62,838 nucleotides of DNA, from NCBI GenBank assembly GCA_027604705.1, contig JADHYV010000092.1:1-62838 (forward strand), written 5' to 3'. Positions 1 through 11,321 of the stretch are shown in pieces; the stretch's first letter is position 1, and each line of letters begins with the position of its first letter. A model generated the notes under the pieces. The model ran no database searches. It saw only the letters and a program-made list of their open reading frames with translations, and was not told the origin of the DNA. This stretch comes from Allomyces arbusculus. Lineage: Eukaryota; Blastocladiomycota; Blastocladiomycetes; Blastocladiales; Blastocladiaceae. Made by a program: the position numbers and the translations under genes.

Positions 1-77
<77 letters not shown>
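1..77. repeat. CT dinucleotide microsatellite
   Basis: The window opens with about 38 uninterrupted CT units. No gene is attached to it. Its place at the very end suggests that the assembly stopped in the repeat. Confidence 0.95.
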
Positions 78-80
<3 letters not shown>

Positions 81-954
81 GTCTCAATTTTGCTCCTGTC
101 ACGATTATGGCGCTTTGTTTTTGGTTCAATGCCCCCAGCTTCTCTTTGATATATCGTTGATGAATCTCGACCAGCCTGCGGGCCGCGAACCGAGTTCAAT
201 GCAGATGGTGCGATCTCCACTCAATTGCAAATCGTCATTCATGGCAAGGCATAACACGGCCACCTTTCTCCGTGATTTGACACTGATCTGTGTGCAGAAC
301 TGGTCCGGGGCCTCCGCCGGCTCAGTATTTCGGAGTGGGAGAGAACACAGAAATCCAGCAAAAAGCATTGTCTTTGCAGCTGTCCGAGAAGCAGGTGGTC
401 GCGGTCACCACGGAGATGATTTTCAAGGTTCCGGATCCAATAATTCACGGCGCTTGCTCTGGGCCCGGCTATTGACTGCAGGTTGACGGAAGTGCACCGC
501 CCGCAATCATGAAATCGGACCGATGGAGTTTGAGAAACTCGACCGGGACGGAGCGCAAGGGATTTTGTTGACTGTGCGATCGGATCACGTGTATGGTTGC
601 TGCAGGACGAGTGCGAGAAACTAGCCTGCCACCACCCAGTTCGTCATCAACTGGGCATCAAGACGTCTTTCGTTGGTGTTCAAAACAGACAAGTACATGA
701 AGAGTGGGAAGAAGGGGAAAAGGGGAGAAAAGGGACAAGCGGTCGACAGCGCGAGCAAGCGGAAACAGGTATGGAGAACAAATCGATCGAAGGAGACGAA
801 GATGGGACTCCACCACCTTGGCGCGTCATCACGGACACCAGTCCTCGTGGATCCCGTCGATGACCGGAACTGCGCTCTCCCATCGCGTCTGCAGGACTAG
901 ATTGGCGGATAAGGATCAGTGACCGCAGCGGCAATTGATGAGTAGGATCGCGGA
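78..954. other. Intergenic, nothing recognised
   Basis: Only short overlapping open frames occur on both strands and none shows a family motif. This would be the 3' side of the minus-strand gene that ends at 955. Confidence 0.5.
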
Positions 955-2339
955 CTACGAACACTCGAACCGCCAAGGGCGAATCACCGCTTTGCACGAC
1001 TTGGGCGTAGTCGAGGTACTCGCAGGCGCCACCGCGGCACTCGGCCCGGCGCGCGTCGACGCGCCGCTCGCACCCTCGGCCGGTACCCGGACGCGGTGAT
1101 CTACTTCGCCCGACCAGGGAAACGCGCCCACGGACGCGGCGCGCAGCCGTCCATCGGCGGCCGCGGTCTTGATCGCACCGACGGCGCCGTGACGTGCGGG
1201 CGAACGCGTCAACGGACGCGGCGTCGCGGCCCCACTCTCGTCCTCATCGTCGTCATCTTCCAGGCGCCCGCCGAGAGGCACATCGGGCAAGTAGCGTGCT
1301 GTTGCAGGTGCGGTCGCAGCACGCGCGTTCTTGGCCGCGGCCACGAGCGCGCGCAGCGACACGCACCGGCCGTGCACGAGTTCCCAGTCGTCGTCGACGC
1401 GGATGCGGATCGCGACGGTCGGTGCGCTAATGTGGACGACTGGAGTGAACGAGCGGGTCAGAGAGAGAAATCCACCAAGTCAACGAACAGCAGAGCGTAC
1501 CGTTGCTGTGCTCCTGCACGGCCGCGTAGAGCCGCCACGTACCCGTCGCGAGCAGGCCCTCGCGGCCAACATTCCACTCGCCCTCCATCCAATCGAGGTC
1601 GCGACCACCGCGCGACTGCAGCCGCGCCACGAGGAGGACGGGTTCCTCGATGTGGATCAGGACCGTGTTGTGCCGGTAGGCGAGCGTCGTGATGCGCGAG
1701 AGCCAGCCCTGCAGTCGGTATTTGCGTCCGTCGATGCTAGTGGATGCGATCGCCATGTCAATAATTGGTCGTCGCACACCGATTTATAAACGGCCCGCGT
1801 ACATGACGATGCCGACGGCGTAGACGGAAATGGTCGCGGTGCGCGACGTCGGAAACGGCAGCCGCAACCACAGCGCCGCATTCGACCGGTGGAACGTGGC
1901 CATGTCCGAGAAAACGATCATTGGGCCCGAGTGCACGCTTGGGACCACAGCCGCTGGCGCCGGTGCCGGGCTCGCCACGTGCAGTGCCATGCTGCGGTGC
2001 AGTAGCGCTAAAGAGAGATGATGCGTGAATCATCGCCAAAAAATGATTCGGACCGCGTAAGACCCTACTTGCAAGACACATGCGCGGCGCGCCCGTGTGC
2101 GGCGGCGGCGCGGCCCCGATGGGCACGAGTGGCGTTGGCGTGGGCGTCGCGAGTGCCGATGATGGCGCGGGCGACGTGGTAAACGCGTGCGCGGCCGGCG
2201 CGGGTGTAATGGATTGCGACGCGGCCTTGACGACGGCGGGGCGCGCGTCGCTGGGCGTCGGTTGCGACGCGGACGCGGATGCGCCCATGACTGCGATCAG
2301 GCCGGCGTGATGCGCGTTCGGAGCGTTGGCGCGCGTCAT
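955..2339 (-). CDS. Uncharacterised protein, four exons
   Basis: I do not recognise this protein. A spliced model with exons 2339-2069, 2007-1803, 1736-1501 and 1439-955 gives 398 residues. The introns are 61, 66 and 61 nt, begin GTAGGG, GTACGC and GTACGC and end in TAG, TAG and CAG, and all phases agree. The first ~90 residues are Ala/Ser/Thr/Pro-rich and probably disordered. The middle (about 110-240) looks folded, with alternating hydrophobic strands around SGPMIVFSD, YRLQGWLSRI and DDDWELVHGR. The tail is Ala/Arg-rich with an acidic patch (EDDDDEDES). The start is the first Met of an open frame that continues upstream, so a further 5' exon is possible. The frame agreement across three introns is the main support; no function is proposed. 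Confidence 0.55.
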
Positions 2340-3231
2340 TGGTCGGTCGCGCGGAGCGGTCGTGGGGGAGGGGTCGTAGACGTCGCGGGTGGGGGCGCGC
2401 CGTGATGCGGCGAGGCACGCACGTCGCCGTGGACGGAAAGAGGAGCGACGGGGGACACGCGGCGTGATGCGGGCAGCGGGGCGGGCACAGAGTCGAGCGC
2501 GCAAACGCGATCGAGGGCCGCAGTCGCACGACCGAGCAGCAGGAGTGGGTGCGCGAAGCAGCGGGAGAGAGAACGACGACAAGCGCGCGCCGTTTCGTGG
2601 CCGCGCGGACCGGTGCACCGCCGTCTCGGCCGTCGGCAGCAGCGTCGGAAGCACGGCCGCGGACCACACCTGAAACCAAAGTGATCGAGCAGTGATACAT
2701 GACCGCCGAGACCACAGACCGAGACCTTGGCTGAAACTGGTGCCTCGCCGCCACGACGACGACGGCGATGATGCGCACCGTAAAGAGCTGTTGCTGCCGC
2801 GGCAGCGCGACATGACGGTCAGTCGCATCGGTGGGACAGGTGAATCAATCGGTAGGACAAGTGATTCGATCGCGGTCGGGGCCCCAGCGGACGATGTGCA
2901 GGACCGCGGGGAGCGCGTCCACGCCGCCGCCACAGCACGGCACGACCGGGTCCGTATATGAATGAGCGTTGGCACTTGGCCAGGGTGCGCAGTTGCAGGG
3001 CCGCAATCGTGGGGCTGGTGCAGCAGTCGCCGCGGGCGTGGATCACAGCCGACGAGTAACGCAGAGAGAAAATGGGGATCAAAGGCGCAAGAAAGGCATG
3101 GATTCGGCAGTGCTAGAACACGGGAAAGAGAGCAGAGCGAAGCGTTGTGAACGACGTCGTCGTGGACGGCCGCGCCATGAACGACCGTGTTGGGAGTGAA
3201 GACGATGGGCGGCGTCGTCGCGTTGGGCTGA
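2340..3231. other. Intergenic, nothing recognised
   Basis: Very GC-rich sequence with open frames in several phases that read as Arg/Ala-rich shadow translations. It lies upstream of the unknown minus-strand gene and downstream of TAD1, so it may hold the former's 5' exon or promoter. Confidence 0.4.
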
Positions 3232-4893
3232 CTAAAGGACCAGATCGTCGACGATCGTCGCGTCGTTGCCGACCCAGTGCGCAAAGACGGGGTGCTGCCG
3301 CAAATCATGCTTGGCCGCCCGATACGCCGCGCTTTGTTCCTTGGCGTCGAGATACCGACTAGTGTAGGGCGCATTCAGGTTAGCGTGCGATGCGGCATCG
3401 AGCACCCTCACTGTCCCCAGCAAACAAGCAAAGAAACGCACCGAGGCAGCTCTTCAGCACCTGCGGTTGCCGCAGTGCTCAAATACAGCTCAAACATGCG
3501 CGGCTTGCTGATGCGACTCCACGTCTTGGGCCCATATGTACCATCCTTGCCCATGGCCGCACCTTGCCTCCGGCCATTCACCAGGTACTCGGGCGCGTCG
3601 CACCCTCTCCACCATGACATGGCTACGTTCAACGCACACAGGACAGTCAGCAACTCGTCGTGGGACGACAACCGATCATTCGCAACGCACCATGCGGTGC
3701 CGACACGACCGGCACATTTGGCGGCACCGATTCGCTCAGCACGCGAGCACTGTACTCGAACGCGTACGGTGCAGGAGCCACGTACGGTACCGTCAACAGC
3801 GCCGGATGGCACCGCTGTACGAGCGCACGTTCCAGCCCGACCGGGTCAAACAAGTCGCCGACGATAATCGACGCAAACGTGATGGGGTCTGGGATCAGGT
3901 GTGAGAGCAGCGCGCCCTGGAGCCCAAGGCACTGCCACTGCGCAATCTTGTCGCTGCAGCTCATGGACCGTGTCGGGATCGCGTCGTGCCGGCCTGGTTG
4001 CGCGAGTCAGGAAGTGGTGCGCGTGCGTGATGAGAGCCGGGGGTCGTGGGTCACGCACCGGGTTTGGTGCGCAGCACGCCGAGTCGGTCAAACAGGTTGC
4101 GGCCGCGCAACGCGCCCGTCTCGTGCCCGTACTGGTCGCGCTTGTGTTCGGTGCGCTGCGCGTGCGCCTCAGTGCCGTCGGCTTGCTGCTCGGCGAGCGC
4201 ATCCAAGCTCGCGTCCCCGCCTAGGATCACGACGACGCGCGAGTGAGAAACGTGAGGGTGGAGAAGGTAGAGGGCGCAAGCTACGATACGAACACGGCGA
4301 CTGCGAAATGTACAAGTGCACACGGATTTCCGGCCTGAGCCGGAAAGTCGACGAACCGTCGACAAATTGAACATACTTGGACGCGCTGCCGTATGCCCTT
4401 GCGATTTCCTGGTACATGAAACTAGAAATGAAAACGGTCGGATGAGATGAGGACGGCATCCCTTCATCACCTCGCTTCGAGCACGAACCCGCAAAAGGAG
4501 CGCCGGCAAATTACCTCGGCATGCGAGTCGTTGACGGTCGTCGCCGAGGCACTGCTCTCGTTGAGGCACTTCAGGCCGGTTCTAGCCCCGATGCTTTCGT
4601 CAATTCACGATTGCTCTGCGTTCAATTGAACTGGAGCGTTCCAAGGATGCTGTACCCAATCGCCACGCAATCAAACGTCTGACCTATTCCAGCCAAAGAC
4701 CAAATCAGATCATATTTTATTGGCCTTGCTCAACATGTAACTCGCACGCACGGTCGCGGTCCTCTAGCACGATGCCGGCCATACACGTCCAATCGCGTCG
4801 CTTTCCACCGGCCGAATGCGCCGGACGATATTTTAGCTTGTTAAATTGATCCAACACGGCCTCGACAACATTGTGCTCCAAGTCGAGGTTCAT
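3232..4893 (-). CDS. TAD1: tRNA-specific adenosine deaminase 1 (ADAT1/Tad1)
   Basis: Family members deaminate A37 to inosine in eukaryotic tRNA-Ala. Eight exons (4893-4752, 4683-4656, 4581-4471, 4421-4294, 4220-4059, 3993-3791, 3734-3442, 3358-3232) give 397 residues, a normal length. The deaminase core is complete: NDSHAEV supplies zinc ligand H77 and proton shuttle E79, SPCGGDAS supplies C137, and MSCSDK supplies C203. The family signatures AIGTGLKC (55-62), VLRTKPGR and LGLQGALLS are also present. Each motif is rebuilt only when the short introns are removed, which supports the splice sites. A 12-nt upstream in-frame ATG (4905) is an alternative start. Exons 6/7 (intron 3790-3735) are the least certain, because the frame is also open across that intron for a while. 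It is divergent from GEP4, 254 bp away. Confidence 0.92.
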
Positions 4894-5147
4894 TCTAACC
4901 GTCATCGAGCCCTGAAGCTAGAGGTTCTTTTCCCCCTGCTGAAGCTCGGTTGGCCTATCATGATTTCTGCTCGACCACCGACGAAGCGACATGCGAAAGG
5001 GCCGGAATCGTTGTGGCTTTGCGCGGAACACGTGCGCATCTACCGCAAGTCCACCGCACATTGCTTCCTCGGCCTCGGCCTCTTTACACTGCCAGAAACT
5101 GCAGCTCCACCCACTGCGGCGGCCCCTTTTTCGCTTCAATTGTCACA
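4894..5147. promoter_or_regulatory. Divergent promoter region between TAD1 and GEP4
   Basis: Only 254 bp separate the two start codons, so both promoters must lie here. I see no clear TATA box. Confidence 0.5.
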
Positions 5148-6113
5148 ATGGTCCAATCACTCAACACTGCCGGCATTACCACGTTCTTCCGCGTCCTCGT
5201 CTCCCCACGACTTGCGCGTCCAGCCATTTCCGTGCCAGGTGCCTGTCGATGCCCAGTTCTTGGATGATGCCCAATAATCCGAAAACCAACCGCGACCACT
5301 GCTGCATGTGCTCGAGTAGATGTTGCTGCTATTGATTACGCTCAGCTCAAGGACGCGGGTCACGCTGCGATTGTGTTTGACAAGGACAATTGCCTGACCG
5401 CGCCCTACGGAACGTCAATTCATCCGCCCTTTCAAAAAGGTGCGTAGAGCACGGCCGTTGCTGCATGGTTGTGCGACCCGCATCTGATCAAGGCCATGAT
5501 CCGTGGTCAAGAATTGCCATAGCATTTGACGAGTGTTTGCGCGTGTTTGGTCGCGACCGGGTTGCTGTCTACTCAAACTCGGCTGGGACACCCGACGACC
5601 CAGACGGCCAAATGGTGCGTGCTCTCCGTTTTCAAGAGGAAAGAGTCCCTGTTCGCGACTTACCTGTTTCTCTCCACCCGGTCTAGGCCACGAGAATCGA
5701 GCAGTCCCTTGGTATCGCGCGTTTGCATTCTGGCCGGTAGCGAGTGCACGTGTGCTCACGCAATTTCTCGACGACCAGGCGTGCCCGTGCTTCGGCACCA
5801 GCAAAAGAAGCCTGCTGGCGGCGAGTCGATCCCCAAGCACTTTGCCGTCCCGCCGAACCAGGTCGTGTTTGTTGGTGATCGCGTCTTGACCGACGTGGTC
5901 TTTGCCAACCGTAACGGGTTCACGTCGATTCACACATACCGCGTCGTCACGGAGAAGGGCGATAACCCCGTGGCGTTGTGGGTGCGTTTGATCCATCCCG
6001 CGGTCGCAGCAGATGCCCGAATCTCACGATTACGTCGACGATGATAGATTCGACGCATGGAAAACTGGTGGCTGTATGGCAACGGCAAACCAGGCGCGTC
6101 GAAAGATAGTTAG
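5148..6113 (+). CDS. GEP4: Mitochondrial phosphatidylglycerophosphatase (Gep4 type, HAD family)
   Basis: Gep4 dephosphorylates phosphatidylglycerophosphate to phosphatidylglycerol in the mitochondrial cardiolipin pathway. Six exons (5148-5238, 5320-5439, 5523-5614, 5687-5711, 5779-5981, 6048-6113) give 198 residues, close to the yeast enzyme. HAD motif I is FDKDNCLT (DxDx, the nucleophile Asp first), motif II is VYSNSAGT, and motif IV is VFVGDRVLTDV; LRHQQKKPAGG is a Gep4 signature with the motif III Lys. The N-terminus (LNTAGITTFFRVLVSPRLARPAISVP) is typical of the family. The fourth exon is only 25 nt. The last intron (5982-6047) is inferred because splicing gives a family-like tail (RRMENWWLYGNGKP); reading through would end at 6044 instead. 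Confidence 0.92.
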
Positions 6114-6863
6114 GTAGTGCGGCTCGTCTCATGTCGCGCATTGGCGGCAAGCAATGGGTGTCCAGGTCTGTCTTGGCTGGCCATCATCGCTTGCGATATT
6201 GAAAATTCGACAAGACGTTCTCTCTCCACCCCCTCGCGCTTGCTTCACACCGCTTGGTCAATAATTCCAGCTGGTGTCGTCAGTAGGCAATTGCTCATTC
6301 CCCACGCACCATCATACCAAGGCAGACTACCATCGCGCCCCGTTGCGCACGCGGATGGCGACCGTGCTGGATAAAAGCACGCCTTTTACCCTGTCATACT
6401 GACAGCTGGCGCGATGAATTGGAAAACGTATACATTTATGGTCGCGGGTTCCCCTTGTTTTCCATGGGTTGTTTTCGGCGTTTGTCAGGCTGCACGGCGC
6501 CCAAGCTTAGCCCCCAAAAAGGCAACCGGCGTGTGTGCCTTGAGTCAAGTGCGGTAAATCGCCTGAGCCACCTGCCACTCCGAGATGCAGCCGACCCAAC
6601 CAGCTCGCCGCCGCAGCAGGCACGCTGACGTCCTCGTCGTTTGTCCTGGTCCAGGCCGGCTGTCAAACCACACAGCACCAACGAGTCGGCGACGATTTCG
6701 ATCCAATCTGCACTAGCATCGCGTCAGCGACACCCGCAACCGCTTGCAACCTACCGCATCTGCCCCGCCGACGACACTACAACCACCGACCGTGACTGCA
6801 ATTTCTGCTTCCCACGGCCTCGAACATCTCCACCAAGCACCCCGCCAAGCACCTTCAACAACC
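6114..6863. other. Intergenic, upstream region of the epimerase gene
   Basis: No family-like frame is visible. It serves as the GEP4 3' region and the promoter and 5' UTR of the next plus-strand gene. Confidence 0.4.
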
Positions 6864-7707
6864 ATGCGTCTCCTCCGCTCGTCCCCCTCGACCGAGAGCC
6901 TGTCGATTTCGGCTGCGTCGTCGACGCTCAAGCGATTTGTGACCAAGGCACCCTCGGCCATTTCGCGTCGGGTTCGTGATTATCCCTTTAGGTTCGAGAC
7001 AAATTTGCATGCTTGGATCCAAGGCTGACCGACTTCTTCGTTGTTTTAGTTGTCATGGCACTCGTCTCCGTCGCAGCGCACCGTGTCGGCGAAGGCCACA
7101 GTTCCAACAGCCGCACCAGGCCAGTCGGCCATGCCACCAGCGTCGCACCCGGTCTGGCAGCAAGGGCGGCTGCAGCACGTTGCGATTGCCGTGGCGGACC
7201 TCGACCAGTCGATCCACTTCTACACGATCATTCTCAAGGCCAAGGAGCAAACCGAGAAGCAGGTGCGTCACCGTCTTCTCTCCGACGCTGGCTGAGCTTG
7301 TCCGCTCTTTTTTCCATGCACCGTCCTCACCGTCCGCCGTTTTCTCCACCTTGCAGCTTGACCCGACGCTCGACGTGACGACAATCACGCTCACGCTCGG
7401 GTCGAGTCCGATCCTGCTCATGGCGCCCAACTCGCCCAAGTCGCCGCTCGCCAAGTTCCTCGACCGCAACAAGAAGGGCGGGATTCACCACGTGTGCATT
7501 GCCGTCGCTGACCTCGCCAGCGCTCTTGCGGCGCTCGCCGAGCAAGGCATTTACGCGCTCGACATGAAGCCGGCGGTCGGGATGAACGGCCGCCAAGCCG
7601 TGTTCTTGAACCCCAAGGACTGCGGCGACGTGCTGATTCAGCTCGAAGAGCGGCCGGCTCCAGTGGAGACGATTGCCGAGGAGGTCGAGGAGCCCGAGCA
7701 GCTGTAA
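6864..7707 (+). CDS. Methylmalonyl-CoA epimerase homologue (VOC fold), mitochondrial
   Basis: Members interconvert (S)- and (R)-methylmalonyl-CoA in mitochondrial propionate metabolism. Exons 6864-6971, 7050-7262 and 7357-7707 give 223 residues. Residues 1-~70 are Ser/Arg-rich and acidic-poor, like a mitochondrial presequence. Two VOC halves follow: LQHVAIAVADLDQS carries the first metal His (H79), KKGGIHHVCIAVADL the second His (151/152), and FLNPKDCGDVLIQLEE the end of the last strand. In characterised epimerases the last segment reads VELE, and that Glu (E172 in human MCEE) is a metal ligand; here it is Gln (Q202). The segment SSPILLMAP also has Leu where epimerases have Glu or Gln. Orthology is therefore likely but the catalytic site is altered. 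The acidic tail (VEEPEQL) is lineage-specific. Confidence 0.85.
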
Positions 7708-8630
7708 GCGCGCCCATGGATGAATGTCGCGAGCCCGTTTGCTGCGTGGCAATGGTGCGCGTTGGGGGTATGTGGACCGCGGGCGGCTCTGCGGCTCGAC
7801 GCGGTCTATGCGCTGGCGCCTGCGCTTTGCCAACGTGCGCTCGTGCCGCCGGCTTGATCGTCTGTCTCTCTCCCTCTTCTTTTTGGCCATGTCATGTTGT
7901 GGTGTTTGTGCTTCTTGTCGCATGTCCAGGCCACCTCCCTGTATCTGTCCCCGTGTCCTCGTTCTTGTCGCCTGTATTGCGCCCCCTCCCTTGCTCTCTT
8001 CTCATCCATGTTGTGCGAGCCGGTGTAACACGTTTGTGATTGTTCTGGCTCGGCCGGGAGCAACCCAACCGGGAACAACCCGACCAAACCAATCAAAACG
8101 AGCGCTGGCCCGGCTGGATGAAAAGAGGGACAGATTAGACAGACATGTCATGGTGAAATCTACCGCAACAGCCACACGCGTCGTCGGTAGCATCAGAACT
8201 CCAAAGCCGTCGCCTTGCGCGTCGCTGTGAGCCCTCAGCAGCTCCTCCCAGTCCCATCCATCGACGCCGGTCGAACCGCCCACTCACGACAGCGACAGAC
8301 TCTGGGCGCACTCGATCTCTGGCCGGTCGCTCTGCCTCTGCGCAGCCTGCCGTTCCCGCACGCCCCGAGTCCGGCGACCGACCCGACGCCAACCTGTGAT
8401 CCACTCTCTTCCCTTCCTGCATCGACAACCGAAGCCGACCGGCACCGTGCCTCCTCCCAGCATCGACGTCGTCGTCACCGACACTCTCGACCTTGCCCGC
8501 ATCGCCGAAACCGCCGCCCGTCTCCTCCAACCGGAACCTTACGCACTGCCGCTCTCCCCCCTGCGACTGCTCCTTCGCCCCTCGCCCCGTCCTGCCCGGC
8601 CGCTTCGACTCATTCCCGCCGTCGACGACC
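7708..8630. other. Intergenic, pyrimidine-rich upstream sequence
   Basis: CT-rich stretches near 7865-7990 and 8300-8600 look like 3' UTR and 5' UTR sequence. I see no conserved coding frame. Confidence 0.4.
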
Positions 8631-9273
8631 ATGACGTTTGGCAACTTTTTTGGCAACAACGGGTGGGCCCACCCGTACGGCTGGACCGCCCCGCCGCCGC
8701 CACCACCACCACCGCCATTGGTCGAGGACCTGCAGCCGAAAAAGAGGCGTGACCGCGACTGGGACCACGCCGCGTCCGAGCCGGCGCTGCTGCCGCCGTG
8801 GTCGTCGGGCGTACCGCCATTGCCGCCCGTGGCACCCGCCGTGGACGCGGTCCAGGAGCGCCGCCGCATCAAGCGCGCACGCGTGGCCGCTGCCGGGCTC
8901 GCTGCTACGGCCGCACCCGGCCCTGTCGAGTACGTTGCGTGATCCCGTTTCGTGCCAGTCGGTTAACGGGCAGGGGTGTGACTCAATCCTCTCACGTCAT
9001 AGTCCCCTCTCTCCGTCATCCTCGTCATCGGCACCCGCACCAAACGCGCCGCCGACGCACGCCGACCCAACGCTGCAGTCGATGAACGCGCTCTTGCGGC
9101 ACCTGCACGAGCAGCGGCAGGCCGAGCGCGACCGGCAGGCGCAGCACGCGTCGCAGCAGGCCATGTCGGCCTACGCGCCCATCAACTCGCTCTTGCGGCA
9201 GCTGCACTACACCAAGTGCTCGCAGCACGGGCAGCCCGCGCCCGAGGTCGAAGACGACGGCGAGGACTTGTAG
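8631..9273 (+). CDS. Small uncharacterised protein with a duplicated helical motif
   Basis: I do not recognise it. Exons 8631-8929 and 9003-9273, with a 73-nt GTACGT...TAG intron, give 189 residues. It starts MTFGNFFGNNGWAHPYGW, followed by nine prolines, a basic KKRRDRDWD stretch and a KRAR patch that could act as nuclear signals. The C-terminal half carries two related amphipathic segments, SMNALLRHLHEQRQ and PINSLLRQLHYTK, which could pair as a small helical hairpin. It ends in an acidic tail (EVEDDGEDL). The first Met after a long pyrimidine-rich leader was taken as the start. Frame agreement across the intron and the duplicated motif argue that it is real. Confidence 0.55.
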
Positions 9274-11321
9274 AGGAGGGACCGCTTGGTGCCGGTTCCG
9301 TTTTTGCGCGCTTACTCGTTGCGTGTGTGCGTCGCTGTCGTCGATGATGCCGCCAGTTAGTCGGTTGGTCGGTCGTTTGTTTCGCGTTGCAACCCGTCTT
9401 CTCTTTTTCTGGATTTCCATTCATTTTCGTGCCGTTTTTCCGATCAATGAAGTTGTGTGATACCTTCTTGCTCGTTCTCTTTACCGGTCATTTTCATTGT
9501 TTTTGTGCGCATCGGTTTTTGATTCATACGCGAAGTCCGTCCCACGCCAACCCCATATTGCTCGATCCAGGAACTCGAGTCAAACAGCCTGAAGCCAATG
9601 CTTGGTTTGAGTGCAAAGAACATCGTTGTCGTCACAAAACGCTCACTTCCAAACATTCGACAGGTCTGCTTGTCGTGATCAACCTCGTGATATTCGTTCA
9701 GTGTCGGCGGCGGGCGGCGGGACCAGTTTGGTAGAAGTTGAGAGGGAAGTAACATGAAGAGCGACGAAGAGCAAAACGGCAGGCTGAGGCCAAAGGATAC
9801 AAGCATGCGAATAGATTTGAATCTGCGATTCCTTCTATGTAATTTGGGCGACCCACCACGCTTGGCATCCCAGCTGCCTTCTCCCGCGCGGCAGTGACCT
9901 TGGAAATTAGCTTGCTACCGTTGCGATTCTGATGCTCGTTGTCGTTTGTCGCTGCCAGGGCCAGACATCCTGTCAACAAAGATCGCAATGCGATCAAAAT
10001 TTCGGCCGCGCTCGACGCCAAGATGGACGTACGCGTGCCGCATGCGCCGCGCCTTTTGTGCTTTGTTAATCGCGCAGGCCGGACCGCAGATGAGCAGTAC
10101 ATTCGCGTTGGACCGGGGTTCACTGAGATCCGCGTGCCAAAGTTGGGTACTGGAGATAGCGTGGCACCAGCGTGCTCCTTTGTCAAGAACGTGGAGGTTG
10201 TGTGGACGGTCGAGTGCGACCTAAACGCGATCAAGCTCGCAGAAACGGAATGAGACGGTACTTAGCGGTTTTGTTGCGCCGCTTTGTTCGCTGCTTTGTT
10301 TTAGCGGTAGACTCTTTTGGTTGCGTGCTTTGTTTCGTGGCATGAAGCCGACCAGTTTTGCTGTTTGTCATTGTATCCCTGTTCCTTGTGTTTGGAAGAC
10401 AGTCCCCGAAAAAATGCGCGACGATGCGCGATTGGACTGGCCGTCCGCTCATAGCCTGATGTTTAAATTTAACCGGTTGGATTTGCTGGTAGACATCTCA
10501 GTCCCAATTAGGGATGGAGAAGGCCTGAGTGGAGACGAAGTGCGATCGTGTCCAGCTCCACGCTCCAGCAGGCACACTCACCAAGGCCGCCGCGAAAAGT
10601 GTCAGCAATGCCCGAAACTGAGGACGAAGAGCGACGAGCCTCGTTTATCTAGCCGATGTCACATATAGGGTGGATTCCTGAAAGGCAGGGCAGGGTAAGG
10701 CGAGCCATCGCGCTAGTTGACCGTCCGTACTCGTGTGCGGCCCGCTGTACTTGTCTGACTCCCCTGGCCCTTGCAATGAGGCCCATGTTCATCCGGCGCA
10801 ATTTTTCTTTAATGCTGGTTGTGATTTCGCAACGAGGCGAGATATGCCGGTTGCAAACGTGCTTGCATGCAGTCGCGAGGCTAAAATCACCAGTGCAGGA
10901 GAGGCTTGTGGAGGGAGACTGGAATATCGTTTCACGGCGGCTCATGTTGACCATGATCCGTTAGTTTTGGTTGTTCGCTTCCAAATGAATGTCACTTGCT
11001 TGAGGCGAGGCAAACATAATCGCATCTCCAATTTATTATCTCTTTCACAACACCCGCCTCGACGCGTCGCGACACGTCCGCGCGTCGACCAACCACCGCG
11101 GCTTCATTTTCGGCAACAGTATCATGATTTCAAGCAAGCCCAACTAGCCGCACTCCTCAAGAACGAATCGACCATGCTCGACTGCAGTGGTCGCGCTCGC
11201 TGCTGTGGGCAGCCCGCCCGAGGATAAATACCACGCACCCCCGCCGTTCGGAGACCTCATCGAGTTCCACTCGCTCCTTCCTCCTCACCCGCTTCCGCCA
11301 GCCAACCAGCCAATTGCCAAG
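9274..11321. other. Long gene-poor gap with one weak coding candidate
   Basis: Two kb without a convincing gene. Apart from the small candidate at 10023-10253, both strands carry only short frames. A pyrimidine-rich segment just before 11322 is probably the 5' UTR of the Gln-rich gene. Confidence 0.4.
10023..10253 (+). CDS. Weak candidate coding exon, unknown
   Basis: A 76-residue frame (MDVRVPHAPRLL ... ECDLNAIKLAETE) has protein-like composition with alternating hydrophobic residues (YIRVGPGFTEIRV, VKNVEVVWTVEC). The frame stays open upstream to about 9939, so this may be the last exon of a gene whose 5' exons I could not find. No family is recognised. Confidence 0.25.
   Translation: MDVRVPHAPRLLCFVNRAGRTADEQYIRVGPGFTEIRVPKLGTGDSVAPACSFVKNVEVVWTVECDLNAIKLAETE

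Noticed and set aside
3735-3790. Apparent change of frame inside TAD1
   Set aside because: A 56-nt GTACCG...GAG intron joins the two frames in the correct phase, so no damage needs to be assumed.
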